From positions 24,220,691 through 24,284,690 of the forward strand of contig NC_090730.1 in NCBI RefSeq assembly GCF_036898095.1: DNA of 64,000 nucleotides, given 5' to 3'. This DNA is from Palaemon carinicauda (lineage: Eukaryota > Arthropoda > Malacostraca > Decapoda > Palaemonidae). Shown piece after piece: positions 27,034 to 40,231 of the stretch (position 1 is its first letter; every line of letters begins with the position of its first letter). Under the pieces are notes generated by a model, which saw only the letters and a program-made list of their open reading frames with translations, was not told the origin of the DNA and made no database searches. Position numbers and translations under genes: made by a program.

Positions 27034-29097
27034 CTGAAAATTTGTGAAATTTATCAGCACACTGTGATCTAAGACTAACAAGTGTTTCAAGATTATCATA
27101 ATTTTCATAAAAAAGTGATCTCAATACAATATTTACTTAATATTCGTTGTGCTAATACCTTTGAAGACACAACTTCTTGACAATATAACTAAAATATAAA
27201 ATTCTAGCTTCCTGTAATGCCATACTCTGTATACCATATCTAGATCTAGTTGACATTGCCGCCATAATCCTTCATTACAGTACCTCCTTAGTCAAGTGAA
27301 AACCTTAGCAGCAACTAAGAACTGCAATAAGAGGGGAAGCAGGGGAAGATCCTATGAATTTCAGCTAAGTATTGAAATAGAGAACTTTATTACAAAAATT
27401 ATGTTGGAAGACTGAAGAAAGTCAGACTTCAGCATTTATCGGGGGTAAGGTGACAGACAGCAAATACTGAAATATTGTAAAGCACGGTATTTTGTATATA
27501 GTACAATAGTTAATATAACAATAACACTAATATACAATAAATACTGTACAGTAAACTAACACAATAAAAATGAAAAGAAAAATATCAGAACAAAACCACA
27601 AACTGTTTACATACGAAGTTCTACGCAGAAAGTCTGAAGCATGATACAACTCTTCAGCTGTTGACTGCTTGGTGCATAAGGTAAGTACCCCATATTACAC
27701 TAAAATCCCTATAAACACACTGGATATGTACAGGTTTTTATATCACAATTCTGCACAAAAAGGAGAGAAGCAGGAGATGCACATGCGTGGAGAGATGATA
27801 TGTGACCAAGGCCGAGTCAGTGATAAATGGGATGTTATTCTGTGTGGAGAGGGAAACAGCACGAAACATGATGGGTGCAAAGGAGGACAGTTGGTTTTGG
27901 AATTGTGAGGCTACGAGAGTACCTATCTTGAAACAGCAAATAAGGGATTCTTTATTTACTAGGTTATATGGTTCTCTGTATTAAGAATGATGGAATCCGC
28001 GAAGACAAAACCCCAAGATAACGTGGGCTGACTATAATTTTAACAGCTGAGTTTCCAGCTTTGTTGAAATCATACTTCTATTAAAGGACTAAGGATTGTA
28101 TCCATGTAGGAAAAACTAAAAGCTAATAAGAACATCAGTACTACAATATTAACGTCATATTGCTAGGTAATTCAAAAGAGGCAGCATGTTTATTTAAAAT
28201 CCCTTCAACTATGTAGAGGGAGTTGCAAGGACAAGGTAAATGTGAGGCAAACTGATCAAGAAACAGCCTTAGGTTGATTTCCGACAGCAACAATAATAAA
28301 AACCAAATCCATGAATAACATTCATGGTGCAGTCAAGCCTCCTCATCCATAGATTCACAAACCACAGTTGACCAATTAGTGCCTACAACATCTAAAAATT
28401 ATTTAAGGAAATTCACTTATGCGAGGTAAAAAAATAGGGGGGAGGGGGGAATTCCATGAAAAGATAACCGACCAATTTCGCAGAGCCAAAGGATAGACCT
28501 CTATCACAACACCCCTTCCCCATGCACAAAGAAATTTCTACTGTCCCTTTGGAAGAGTTGCTTCAAGTAAAGGTCACAACCAATCTTCCCTTTATGTATA
28601 TTTCCATAGGACTATGAAGCCTGAAGAGAAATCACAGCAGCAGCAGAAGGGCCTGAGTAATATTAGTAATATTACCACACTAAGATACAAGAGAATACTT
28701 TCTGGTCTTCTTTTCTTATGATACTTGTGCCATTGCTGAGACCATAAACTAGATTCTAAAAAAGGGATATCAGATAACAGGCCTGACCTCTGCACAATAG
28801 ACAGTGCATGTAGGGATCTACCAGTAGGGTTGGCATAAACATTTCCTACAGCTTACCCTTACCAATAGATTTGTATAATGTATACACATTTTCAGTGTCC
28901 ATGATTAATTGGATATAACAAAACAATCAAACACAAGGAATACTTAAGAAAACAATATCTGACAAATGAATAAGAAGCAGTTAAACAATCTGATCAAGAG
29001 TACAGGCTTCATAACTGTTCCAGTGCGAACACATAATCTCCTACATAATTGATGAAGGTTAGTATTTTGTATAGGAACAAATATGACATTCATATTC

Positions 29098-29142
29098 ATA
29101 AGATGGTATTTGTTTACAAGACCATGCTCTCCATTTACTCCC
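29098..29142. repeat. Inverted arm 1, short part (split by DR4)
   Basis: Reverse complement of about 43058-43098. With 35703-35952 it forms arm 1 of a roughly 300-bp inverted repeat. DR4 sits between the two parts. Confidence 0.85.
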
Positions 29143-29146
29143 AAAA

Positions 29147-29481
29147 TGTTATTTTTATTAATAAAATAAATTTTTGAATATACTTACCCGGTGATCATAT
29201 AAGCTGCAACTCTGTTGCTCGACAGAAAAACCTACGGTCAAAATACGCCAGCGATCGCTATGCAGGTGGGGGTGTACATCAACAGCGCCATCTGTCGAGC
29301 AGGTACTTAGTACTCCAAGTAAACAAAGAACCAATTTTCTCCTCGGTCCACTGGGTCTCTATTGGGGAGGAAGGGAGGGTCCTTTAATATATGATCACCG
29401 GGTAAGTATATTCAAAAATTTATTTTATTAATAAAAATAACATTTTTCAATATTAAACTTAGCCGGTGATCATATAAGCTG
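29147..29481. repeat. DR4 left terminal block: outer end, ITR and ICR (29390-29481)
   Basis: The ICR again shows both outer ends in reverse complement meeting at a T-run. The box AACAGCGCCATCTGTCG is in the ITR. Confidence 0.92.
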
Positions 29482-29889
29482 ATTCACACCCAGGGGGGTG
29501 GGTAGAGACCAGCATTACATGTTTACATTATTATGAGCTAAGTATTTTGTATTTCATTTTAGCAGTTATTCAAAATAACAAACATAAAATAAATAAGTAC
29601 CTGGTAAGGAAGTCGACTTGAACAATTACTCTGCCTTTTTAAGTACGTCTTCCTTACGGAGCCTCGCGATCCTCTTAGGATGCTGAGCGACCCCTAGGAT
29701 CTGAAGTATCAAGGGTTGCAACCCATACAACAGGACCTCATCAAATCCTCTAATCTAGGCGCTTCTCAAGAAATGACTTTGACCACCCGCCAAATCAAGT
29801 AGGATGCGAAAGGCTTCTTAGCTTTCCGGACAACCCAAAAACAATAATAAAACATTTCAAGAGAAAGATTAAAAAGGTTATGGAATTAG

Positions 29890-31664
29890 GGAATTGTAGT
29901 GGTTGAGCCCTCACCCACTACTGCACTCGTTGCTACGAATGGTCCCAGAGTGTAGCAGTTCTCGTAAAGAGACTAGACATTCTTAAGATAAAAAGACGCG
30001 AACACTGATTTGCTTTTCCAATAGGTTGCGTCGATTATACTTTGCAGAGATCTATTTTGTTTAAAGGCCACGGAAGTTGCGACAGCTCTAACTTCGTGTG
30101 TCCTTACCTTCAGCAAAGCTTGGTCTTCCTCATTCAGATGGGAATGAGCTTCTCGTATTAACAGTCTGATAAAATAGGATAAAGCATTCTTTGACATAGG
30201 CAAAGATGGATTCTTAATTGAACACCATAAAGCTTCAGACGGGCCCCGTAAAGGTTTTTAAATAGAACTTAAGAGCTCTTACAGGACATAAGACTCTTTC
30301 TAGTTCATTTCCAACCATACGATAAGTTTGGAATATCGAACGATATTGGTCAAGGCCGAGAAGGCAGCTCGTGTTTGGCTAGAAAACCAAGTTGTAGAAC
30401 ATGTAGCCGTTTCGGATGAGAATCCGATGCTCTTGCTGAAGGCATGAATCTCACTGACTCTTTTAGCTGTGGCTAAGCATATCAGGAAAAGAGTCTTTAA
30501 GGTGAGATCTTTCAGGGAGGCTGATTGTAGCGGTTCGAACCTGTCTGACATAAGGAATCTTAGTACCACGTCTAAATTCCAACCAGGTGTAACCAAACGA
30601 CGCTCCTTCGTGGTCTCAAAAGACTTAAGGAGGTCCTGTAGATCTTTATTGTTGGAAAGATCTAAGCCTCTGTGACGGAAGACTGATGCCAACATGCTTC
30701 TGTAACCCTTGATAGTGGGAGCTGAAAGAGATCGTTCTTTCCTCAGATATAAGAGAAAGTCAGCTATTTGAGTTACAGAGGTACTGGTCGAGGATACGGA
30801 TACTGACTTGCACCAGTTTCGGAAGATTTCCCACTTCGATTGGTAGACTCTAAGGGTGGATGTTCTCCTTGCTCTAGCAATCGCTCTGGCTGCCTCCTTC
30901 GAAAAGCCTCTAGCTCTCGAGAGTCTTTCGATAGTCTGAAGGCAGTCAGACGAAGAACGTGGAGGCCTTGGTGTACCTTCTTTACGCGTGGCTGACGTAG
31001 AAGGTCCACCCTTAGGGGAAGAGTTCTGGGAACGTCTACTAGCCATCGAAGTACCTCGGTGAGCCATTCTCTCGCGGGCCAGAGGGAAGCAACTAGCGTC
31101 AACCTTGTCCCTTCGTGAGAGGCGAACTTCTGCAGTACCTTGTTGACAATCTTGAACGGAGGGAATGCATATAGATCTAGATGTGACCAATCTAGTAGAA
31201 AGGCATCTATATGAACTGCTGTTGGGTCCGGGATTGGTGAGCAAAATATTGGGAGCCTCTTGGTCATCGAGGTTGCGAAGAGATCTATGGTTGGCTGGCC
31301 CCAGGTGGCCCAAAGTCTCTTGCATACATCCTTGTGGAGGGTCCATTCTGTTGGAATTATTTGTCCCTTCCGACTGAGACAATCTGCCATGACATTCAAG
31401 TTGCCTTGGATGAACCTCGTTACTAGTGATATGTCTAGACCTTTTGACCAGATGAGGAGGTCCCTTGCGATCTCGTACAATGTCAGGGAGTAGGTCCCTC
31501 CTTGCTTGGAGATGTACGCCAAAGCCGTGGTGTTGTCCGAGTTCACCTCCACCACTTTGCCTTGAAGGAGAGACCTGAAGCTTTTCCAGGTCAGACGTAC
31601 TGCCAGTAGCTCCTTGCAGTTGAAATGCATTGTCCTTTGACTCGAGTTCCATAATCCCGAGCAT
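29890..31664 (-). pseudogene. DR4 recombinase and RNase H/methyltransferase-like remnant
   Basis: The YR N-terminal part is open (within 30300-31664: SRARGFSKEAARAIARARRT, TAKRVSEIHAF). It then loses frame and runs into FSSQTRAAFSALTNIVRYSK before reaching the catalytic end, which survives separately at 29890-30203 (THEVRAVATS, FYLKNV). Frame 30773-31630 retains the RNase H second half (NCKELLAVRL, NSDNTTALAY, NVMADCLSR) and the Dam-like block (IDLFATS, LYAFPPF). No functional recombinase is expected. Confidence 0.9.
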
Positions 31665-34323
31665 TCCCTACCGTCTAATGTCGCACCCCAGCCTACGTCC
31701 GATGCGTCCGAGAAGAGAACGTGGTTGGGAGTCTGAACAGTCAGGGGAAGACCCTCTCTAAGGTTGATATAGTCCTTTCACCAAGTCAGATAAGACTTTA
31801 TCTTTCCGGAAACCGGGATCGAGACCGCTTCTAGCGTCTTGTCCTTTTTCCAGTGAAAAGCTAGATGGTATAGAAGAGGACGGAGGTGTAGTCTTCCTAG
31901 TGACACAAATTGATCCACGGATGACAGTGTCCCTACCAGACTCATCCACAGCCTGACTGGGCAGCGTTCCTTCTTCAGCATCTTCTGGATGGATAGCAGG
32001 GCTGGGGGCTGATCGTCTTGTTCAGCAACGTCCTCATCAGAGGGTTCCTCATCCGAAACTGATGAGGAAACGGCAACGGAGTGGGCAACGTCTGACTCGC
32101 TGAATCCGGTCGCACTGGTGGATGCGTGACGGAGCCGGACGCAATATCATGGCACTGCTGCACAGTCTGTGAACTGTCAACAACCATGGGTGCGCGAGGA
32201 AGTACAGCGTCAACCCGAAACTGTCTAGACTGTCTGGGTTGTGCAGTCAACACCCTACCGGGTTGCTGAGGTTGACGCACTGCGTCACAACAAGTCACCT
32301 CTGCTGGTTGTTGAACGTCCTGAACGTCAACAACCACCTCCGAGCGTCGCTTAACGTCAACGTGCGACTGGCAACCCACACTGGGTCGCATCGGTGGAGG
32401 AACCACCTCAACTGGCAGACGCGAGTAGGTGACCTCAGCGTCAAAAGGGCGCACAACCGACCGGTTGGAAGGTTGTTGGCCAGAAGGAGGAACCACCTCA
32501 ACTGGCAGACGCGAGTAGGTTACCTCAGCGTCAACAGGGCGTACAACCAACCGGTTGGAAGGTTGTTGGCCAGAAGGTTCTTCTCCGCATTTAAGTCCTC
32601 TATCAAGGACGCAAGCTTGGACTGCATGTCTTGCAGCAAAGCCCATTTAGGGTCTACGGGAGCAGGTGTGGCAACAGACGGGGTTAGCGACTGAGGCGGA
32701 ACCATTTACCATCCCTGAAAGCCTTGTTATGTGTGACATAATAGTACAGCAAAACTTCAAAGGCTCGACAAAAGTTGAGAAGTTGACCTGTAAACAACTT
32801 GGAGCGTCTCCTGGCTAGGCGCCAGGGCGAGTCTACCAGAATTGAAAAGTCTATCTGGGCAGAGGCATGAACTCCCAAGCCGAGAACTTCTCTCGTGTCC
32901 TATCAGACTCTCGCTCTATAAGCCAGTTTAAAAGAAGGGAAATCAAAGGCTGTATCCCTAAAACTCCTCCTGGTGCAAAAACCAGTCGCCTAGCCAACGT
33001 AACGCTCTCTAGGAGAGCGAGAGAGCACTAGCTTAAAAACAACGGCTTCGAAGTAGCTAGGCCTAGTGTAAGTTCTGACGTTTAGGCGAACGAGGAGCAG
33101 CAGTTACAAGATCCGGACGAAGATCCTTAAAAAATCATCATGATTTAATTAAAGTCCATAGGAGGCTAAGCAGCTTAAGGCTCCTCTCCAAATGACAGAG
33201 TCCTCAAGGGAATATCAGTAGGAGGGAGAACAGCACTTTCTCATCTACAGGAACCTTGTCCGATAAAAGCTAGGTTATCTCAGTGAGTCTCTCACTGGTG
33301 CATTAGTAGCAGACCAGAAGGCAACGTCATGTAACTGCTTGACAGTCTGTGAACTGTCAACAACTGAACTGTCAACCACAACAGGTGCGTGAGGACATAC
33401 AGCACTGGTGCATTAGAAGCAGACCAGAAGGCAACGTCATGTAACTGCTTGACAGTCTGTGAACTGTCAACAACTGAACTGTCAACCACAACAGGAACGT
33501 GAGGACATACAGAGTTCACTCGAGACTGCTTTGACTGTCTATACTGAGCAGTCAAAACAACTCTAGAATGCGGAGGTTGACGCACTGCGTCAAAACAAAA
33601 CAACTTAGACTGTTGTTGTACCTCGCGAACGTCAACGGAAGGTTCCGTGCGTTACTGAACGTCAACATGCGGCTGGCAGGGTACACTGGAACGCATGGGT
33701 GGCGGGACTCTCTCAGCCGGAGTGCGGCAGAAGGTCACCTCAGCGTCCACAGGACGCACAACCGTGTTGGTTGTAGGCTAGAGGTTGGTGCAGTGTCAAC
33801 CTTCTCCGCACGAAAGTCCCGCATCAATGACGTTAACTGAGACTGCATGGTCTGCAGCAAAGACCACTTAGGGTCTACAGGAGCAGGTGCGGCAACAGAC
33901 GGTGTGACTGCCTGATGCGGTACCGCTTTGCCTCTCTTAGGAGGTGAGCAGTCGTCGGAAGACTGCAGCGAGTCGAAACTGACCCAGTGGCTACAACTGG
34001 GCCGTTGGACTTGCGCGGAAGGGACCGACTTGCGCGGAAGGGACCGACTTGCGCTTAATAAGCTGCGAGACCTTGGTCCATGGTTTCTTATGAGAAGCCT
34101 CTTCCGCAGACGAGAAATAAATGGGCTCTCTCGTCTTTGTGTGGGTGGGGCGATCTTGGGTAGATACGCCCGAAACCACGGAGGGAAACGTCTGTTCGTT
34201 AATCAAGGCCTGACGAACCCATAAGTCGTTCGACATTACTTCTCCCCTGGGCTTGGGAGCTTGCAAGAGGTCCCGGACTAGGTGAACGACAGGCACGAAC
34301 AGACGAACCCTCGGACGCAACAC
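31665..34323 (-). pseudogene. DR4 fused RT-thumb/Gag remnant with internal duplications
   Basis: Bases 31778-31981 encode the RT thumb (MLKKERCPVRLWMSLVGTLS). Immediately upstream, near 31995, the sequence switches to Gag (SVGCQSHVDVKRRSEVVVDV), so the whole RT catalytic core and Gag C-terminus are deleted. An 87-bp in-frame repeat occurs at about 32398-32571, and a 110-bp repeat at 33293-33512 (with VVDSSQTVKQLHDVAFWS). Additional Gag pieces extend to 34323 (VRDLLQAPKPRGEVMS). DR6 carries the same rearrangement. Confidence 0.88.
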
Positions 34324-34329
34324 TGTAAC

Positions 34330-35340
34330 ACTTTGCGCATATCACTTTATCACTTCGATTTTCTGTTTTGCACTTATTTCACTGAAATCGAAACTTTTAC
34401 TGATTTCTACCTGAAACACGCAATTCTACTCTTCATTAAAAGGTAGTAATTGCGAAATCAGTCGTATAATGCAGCTCATTAATACTAGCAAAAAACAGAA
34501 AACATATATAAAGATAAAAAATTCAGTGGCTGGGAAAGAGACTAAACACTAGTTCAAATAAACTACGTTTATAATCTCTCACCGCACATAGCCTGGGGAC
34601 AAGAATAAAACCCTAGAAACGTTTTACCTTCTTCCCCGTACAGCGACTAGGGAGGAGAGTAACACGAGAACAACGTTACCCGCTTGAACGGAACGTTTTC
34701 TCTCCTCTCTCTCCCTCCGTCTCTATCTCTCTTGATTTCGCACCTAAGAGAAGAGCCCAATTATATATCGTCAAAAAAACATGTTATTTGACTAAAGGAA
34801 AAAACTGAAAGGTTTTCCAAATAAAAAGTTCCTTTAATTTAGAATTTAAAACATTTAAGCTAAGAAAGAATGAACGAAACGTCAGAATCAATTTACTCTT
34901 ACTGCAAAGTGAAACCGTGATACACTCTCTCTCTATCGTAACGATAGAGCGCATGTTGAACGTCCTGAACGTCAACAACTGCGTAGTCTAAAAACTAAAC
35001 GTTAGTTCATCTTTGAAAACAGTACGAAGACTATCAAAGAAATTCTTTCATAAAACATTAAATTTAAAAAGTTTTAAATTCTTTAAAGGCTAAATACGAT
35101 ATAACGGGCTCAACGTTGATTAACTTCGGTTCCAAGTTAGGACCGCCTACTATCAGGAAAGGTCGCATATAAACAAAACATAAAAATTTATTTATATGTT
35201 TATAATAAATGGAAAGTTAATCGAAGAGGCCTAATAAAGGCGGAGAGATATAAAATATATAGATCTATAACGTGTTAAGCAAAATTACTAAAAACCTAAA
35301 CACACTTCCGTCTAAGGGAAGGGTCGGCCATTTAAAAGTG
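34330..35340 (-). other. DR4 copy of the shared non-coding leader module
   Basis: Homologous to 6976-8030 (DR1), 41355-42350 (DR5) and 49045-50075 (DR6). It contains 'ctctctccctccgtctctatctctc', the TATCGTAACGATA palindrome and an added 'gttgaacgtcctgaacgtcaac' block near 34955 that is absent from DR1. No coding frame is seen. Confidence 0.75.
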
Positions 35341-35528
35341 AAAGAGAGTCCATACTCTCTTTGTTACCATAATTAAATCTATCCAAAACGAGTTCAAGTT
35401 TTGAGATGAAGATAAAACACCTGCATAGCGAAAGCTCAAAACTAGAATAGTGTACTTCACCAAATAGTTGTGAAAACAAATCCAGTTAGTAACAGCGTAT
35501 TAGTAGGTCTTGCCGGTAGCCCGACAGA

Positions 35529-35698
35529 GAGAAAATTGGTTCTTTGTTTACTTGGAGTACTAAGTACCTGCTCGACAGATGGCGCTGTTGATGTACACCC
35601 CCACCTGCATAGCGATCGCTGGCGTATTTTGACCGTAGGTTTTTCTGTCGAGCAACAGAGTTGCAGCTTATATGATCACCGGCTAAGTTTAATATTGA
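35529..35698. repeat. DR4 right ITR and outer end
   Basis: Inverted copy of 29187-29345, followed by CGGCTAAGTTTAATATTG and the AAAA crossover. Confidence 0.92.
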
Positions 35699-35702
35699 AA
35701 AT

Positions 35703-35952
35703 TATGTAGTCATGCAGCTTTCCTCTTCTTGTACAGTGATTAGGATGTTCTTTAAAAGCTGGGAAAGCAAAAAATAGCAAGATATGTTGAGCGCGTGGGG
35801 GAGGGTTATTAAAAAAACTCGCTCGGTTTCCTCACTAAACAATCTGGAACTGACATCGTCAACAAAACAGAAGTTTGTGATGCCAGCACACATAAACAGA
35901 ATTTTGTGATGCCAGCGTACATTTGATATACTGTATATCAAAAATATATACT
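35703..35952. repeat. Inverted arm 1, long part
   Basis: Reverse complement of about 42799-43050, with mismatches and small indels (for example a duplicated 'cataaacagaa/ttttgtgatgccagc' piece). It shares 'cctcactaaacaatctggaactgac' phrases with arm 2. DR5 lies immediately beyond its end. Confidence 0.85.
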
Positions 35953-35963
35953 AAATTAAAAAA

Positions 35964-36291
35964 TGTTATTTTCATTAGTAAAATAAATTTTTGAATATAC
36001 TTACCCGATAATCATGTAGCTGTCAACTCTGTTGCCGACAGAAATCTACGGTCGGGATACGCCAGCGATCGCTATACAGGTGGGGGTGAACACCACAGCG
36101 CCATCTGTGGTCAGGTACTCTAGTACTTCTTGTCAACACCACCTCAATTTTTTCCTCGGTCCACTGGTTCTCTATGGGGAGGAAGGGTGGGTCAATTAAA
36201 TCATGATTATCGGGTAAGTATATTCAAAAATTTATTTTACTAATGAAAATAACATTTTTCAATATTAATCTTACCCGATAATCATGTAGCT
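35964..36291. repeat. DR5 left terminal block: outer end, ITR and ICR (36200-36291)
   Basis: Same organisation as DR3. The ITR box reads CACAGCGCCATCTGTGG. The minus strand of the outer end contains GGGTAAGTAT. Confidence 0.9.
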
Positions 36292-36678
36292 GATTCACAC
36301 CCAGGGTGGTGGGTGGAGACCAGCATACATGTTAACACAGAAGCTAAGTATCCCGTATTTTATTTTATTAGTTATTCAAAAATAACATAAAATAAATAAG
36401 TACCTGGTAAGGAAGACGACTTGAACCGTTACTCTGCCTTTATTAAGTACGTCTTTCTTACTGAGCGTAGCGGTCCTCTTAGGATGCTGAACGACTCTTA
36501 GGTGCTGAAGTATAAAGGGCTGCAACCCATACTAAAGGACCTCATCACAACCTTTAACCTCGGCGCTTCTCAAGAAAGAATTGACCACCCGCCAAATCAA
36601 CAAGGATGTGGAAGGCTTCTTAGCCGACCGTACAACCCATAAAAAGTATTCAAGAGAAAGGTTAAAAAGGTTATGGGA

Positions 36679-39005
36679 TTATGGGAATGTAGTGGCTGAG
36701 CCCCCGCCTACTACTGCATTCGTTGCTACGAATGGTCCCAGGGTGTAGCAGTTCTCGTAAAGAGACTGGACATCTTTGAGATAGAATGATGCGAACACTG
36801 ACTTGCTTCTCCAATAGGTTGCATCCATAACACTCTGCAGAGAACGGTTCTGTTTGAGGGCCACTGAAGTAGCCACAGCTCTCACTTCATGTGTCCTTAC
36901 CTTCAGCAAAGCAAGGTCTTCTTCCTTCAGATGAGAATGTGCTTCCCTAATCAGGAGCCTGAATAGGTAAGAAACTGAGTTCTTAGACCTTGGAAGAGAA
37001 GGCTTCTTGATAGCCCACCATAAGGCTTCTGATTGTCCTCGTAAAGGTTATGACCTTTTTAGATAGTACCTAAGAGCTCTAACTGGGCAAAGTACTCTCT
37101 CCAGTTCGTCCCCCACCAAGTTGGATAGGCTTGGGATCTCGAACGACTTAGGCCAAGGACGTGAAGGAAGCTCGTTTTAGCAAAAAACCGAGCTGCAAGG
37201 AACATGTAGCCGTTTCAGATGTGAAAACTATGTTCCTGCTGAAGGCGTGGATCTCACTTACTCTTTTCTAGCTGTTGTCAAGCACACGAGGAAAAGAGTT
37301 TTTAATGTGAGGTCCTTAAAAGAGGCTCATTGGAGAGGTTCAAATCTTGATGACATAAGGAACCTTAGGACCACGTCTAGATTCCAGCCTGGAGTGGACA
37401 ACCGACGTTCCTTTGAGGTCTTAAAAGACCTAAGGAGGTCCTGTAGATCTTTGTTGGTGGAAAGATCCAAGCCTCTGTGGCGGAAAACCCCTGCCAGCAT
37501 ACTTCTGTAACCCTTAATCGTAGGAGCTGAATGGGATCTTACGTTCCTTAGATGTAACAGGAAGTCAGCAATCTGGGTTACAGTGGTACTGGATGAGGAA
37601 ACTGCATTGGCCTTGTACCAGCTTCGGAAGACTTCCCCTTTAGACTGATAGACTCTGAGAGTGGATGTCCTCCTTGCTCTGGCAATCGCTCTGGCTGCCT
37701 CCTTCGAAAAGCCCCTAGCTCTTGAGAGTCTTTCGAAAGTCTGAAGGCAGTCAGACGAAGAGCGTGGAGGTTTGGATGTACCTTCTTACGTGAGGTAGAC
37801 GTAGAAGGTCCACTCCTAGAGGAAGAGTCCTGGGAATGTCGACCAGCCATTGCAGTACCTCTATGAACCATTCTCTCGCGGGCCAGAGCGGAGCCAACCA
37901 ACGTCAGCCGTGTCCCTTTGCGAGAGGCGAACTTCTTAAGTACCCTGTTGACAATCTTGAACGGCGGGAATGCATACAGGTCGAGATGGGACCAATCCAG
38001 CAGAAAAGCATCCACGTGAACTGCTGCTGGGTCTGGAATCGGAGAACAATACAACGGGAGCCTCTAGGTTATCGAGGTAGCGAACAGATCTATGGTTGGC
38101 TGACCCCACAGGGCCCAAAGTCTGCTGCAAACATTCTTGTGAAGGGTCCACTCTGTGGGGATGACCTGACCCTTCCGGCTAAGGCGATCTGCCATGACAT
38201 TCATATCGCCCTGAATGAACCTCGTTACCAGCGTGAGCTTTCGATCTTTTAACCAGATGAGGAGGTCCCTTGCGATCTAGAACAACTTCCACGAATGAGT
38301 CCCTCCCTGCTTGGAGATGTAAGCCAAGGCTGTGGTGTTGTCAGAGTCCACCTCCACCACCTTGTTAAGCTGGAGGGACTTGAAGTTTATCAAGGTCAGA
38401 TGAACCGCCAACAGCTCCTTGCAATAGATGTGAAGTGTCCTTAGCTCCTGATTCCATGTTCCCGAGCATTCCTGTCCGTCCAAAGTCGCACCCCAGCCCG
38501 TGTCTGATGCGTCAGAGAAGAGACGGCGGTCGGGTTTCTGAACAGCCAAAGGTAGACTTCCTTGAGAAGAAAGCTGTTCTTTCACCACGTGAGAGTAGAC
38601 CTCCTCTCTTCGGAAACAGGAACTGAGATCGTCTCTAGCGTCATGTCCTTTATCCAGTGAGCCGCTAGATGATACTGAAGGGGGGGAGGTGGGGTCTCCC
38701 TAACTCGATGAACAGTGCCAGCGATGAAAGTGTCCCTGTTAGACTCATCCACTACCTGACTGAGCATCGGTTCCTTCTCAGCATGCTCTGGATGCAATCT
38801 AGGGCTTAGTATATCTTTGGGGCCGACGGAAAAGCCCGAAAAGCTCGACTCTGAAGATCCATACCCAGGTAGACAATGGTCTGGGATGGGACGAGCTGGG
38901 ACTCCTCAAAATTGACCAGGAGGCCCAGTTCCTTGGTCAGATCCATAGTCCATCTGAGAATCTCCAGACAGCGACGACTTGTGGGAGCTCTTAAAAGCTA
39001 GTCGT
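36679..39005 (-). pseudogene. DR5 recombinase, methyltransferase-like, RNase H and RT-thumb remnants
   Basis: Pieces in order from 3' to 5': YR catalytic end (36679-36909, THEVRAVATS, FYLKDV), a frameshifted YR middle with DNA for the Arg block near 37250, Dam-like block (37578-38054, LYAFPPF), RNase H (38277-38588, LFSDASDTGWGATL and VEVDSDNTTALAYI) and RT thumb up to about 39000. The homology stops at the DD of YLDD, where Gag-like DNA begins. Multiple stops and frameshifts are present. Confidence 0.87.
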
Positions 39006-39664
39006 CTGACGGAGCCGGACACAAGATCATGGTACTGCTGCACAGTCTGTGAACTGTCAACCATGGGGAAGCGAGGAAGTACAGTGACAACCCGAAGCTG
39101 TCTAGACTGTCTGGGTCGTACAGACAACTCCTTATCGGGTTGCTGAGGTTGCCGCACTGCGTCACAACAAGACACTTCTGCTGGTTGTTGAACGTCTTCC
39201 CAGTGACACACTGACTCCGTAAACAAAAAATCCTCTAACAAGGACTAAGCTTGGACTGCATGTCTTGCAACACAGCTCAAGGTCTATGGGAGCAGGTGTG
39301 GTAACAGACGGGGTTAGCGACTGAAGTGGAACCATTACCCTCCCTGGAAGCATGCTATGCTTAAATAAAAGTCCATAGGAGGCTAAGCAGCTAAAGGCTC
39401 CTCTCCAAATGACAGAGTCCTCAAGGGAAAATCAGAAGGAGGGAGAATAGCACTTTCTCATCTACAGGAACCATATCCGAGAAAAGCTAAGTTCTCTCAG
39501 TGAGGGTTTCACTGGTGCAAAAGCAGCAGACTAGAAGGCAACGTTATGAAACTGCTTGACAGTCTAGTGAGTTGGCAACAACCAAAGATGTGTGACTGAG
39601 AAGCATGCGGTAAGGTATGCAGAGCATGCTGTATGTAGAGCATGCTGTAAGGTAAGCAGAGCAT

Positions 39665-39955
39665 GTTGCATGGCGTGCGGCTTATGCTGCATGGGATGAG
39701 GCTCATGCTGCATGGGATGAGGCTCATGCTGCATGGTATGAGACTCATGCTGCATGGGATGAGGCTCAAGCTGCAAGGGATGAGGCTTATGCCGCATGCG
39801 TTGAGGAGGATGCCGCATAGTATGAGGCTCCTGCCTCATGGGTTGAGGCGGTTGCCGCATAGCATGAGGCTTTTGCCTCATGGTTTGAGGAGGATGCCGC
39901 ATAGCATGAGGCTCCTCATAAGCATGAGGCTGCCTCATGGGTAGAGGAGGATTTT
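39665..39955. repeat. 21-bp tandem array, part 1 (about 13 units)
   Basis: Units such as GCATGGGATGAGGCTCATGCT repeat with 1-5 changes each. On the minus strand they encode seven-residue repeats like MQHEPHP. The array shades into units with gag-like 'gaggctcctgcctcatgg' towards 39930. Confidence 0.92.
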
Positions 39956-39959
39956 TTAA

Positions 39960-40231
39960 AGAAATCTGAACCTGACACTAATCTAGCTGTCCGAGGATTT
40001 ACCTGGTGAGACATCAGTCTCTTTACCAGCGAGTTTTACCAGATTTCCCCGGGCCACCACGTGACACAATTGGTAGTAATTCATACAAATTACCCCTAAT
40101 GAGTCAATATGGATAAATATCAACACAACATCGTGTTCAAATAGAAATAAATTTCTACCTCATACTTGGGATCGAACGCTAGCCCCTTCTAATGAAAGGC
40201 CAGGTCGAAACCAACCATGCCACGAGAGCCC
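39960..40231 (-). mobile_element. tRNA-derived SINE, about 270 bp
   Basis: Read on minus it begins GGGCTCTCGTGGCATGGTTGG with a pol III A box (TGGCATGGTTGG, 40211-40222) and a B box (CGTTCGATCCC, 40169-40179) at tRNA-like spacing. A non-tRNA body with ACGTGGTGGCCCGGGG follows, then an A/T-rich 3' end near 39960. It interrupts the 21-bp array of DR5 Gag. I could not identify a clear target duplication. Confidence 0.8.

Larger units (their letters stand above)
29143..35702 (-). mobile_element. DR4: defective DIRS element, 6.6 kb, twin of DR6
   Basis: AAAA at 29143-29146 and 35699-35702. The unoccupied version of its target is preserved, inverted, at 43058 (three As there), showing simple insertion without duplication. 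It has a third terminal type (CCGGTGATCATATAAGCTG), ITRs 29187-29345/35529-35682 and ICR 29390-29481. The interior lacks the RT core, has rearranged Gag pieces and a frameshifted YR. By eye it is nearly identical to DR6 over its full length, including the same breakpoints. Confidence 0.94.

Noticed and set aside
40160..40231. Possible functional tRNA gene
   Set aside because: A and B boxes are present but the acceptor and anticodon stems do not pair properly and the sequence runs into a SINE body.
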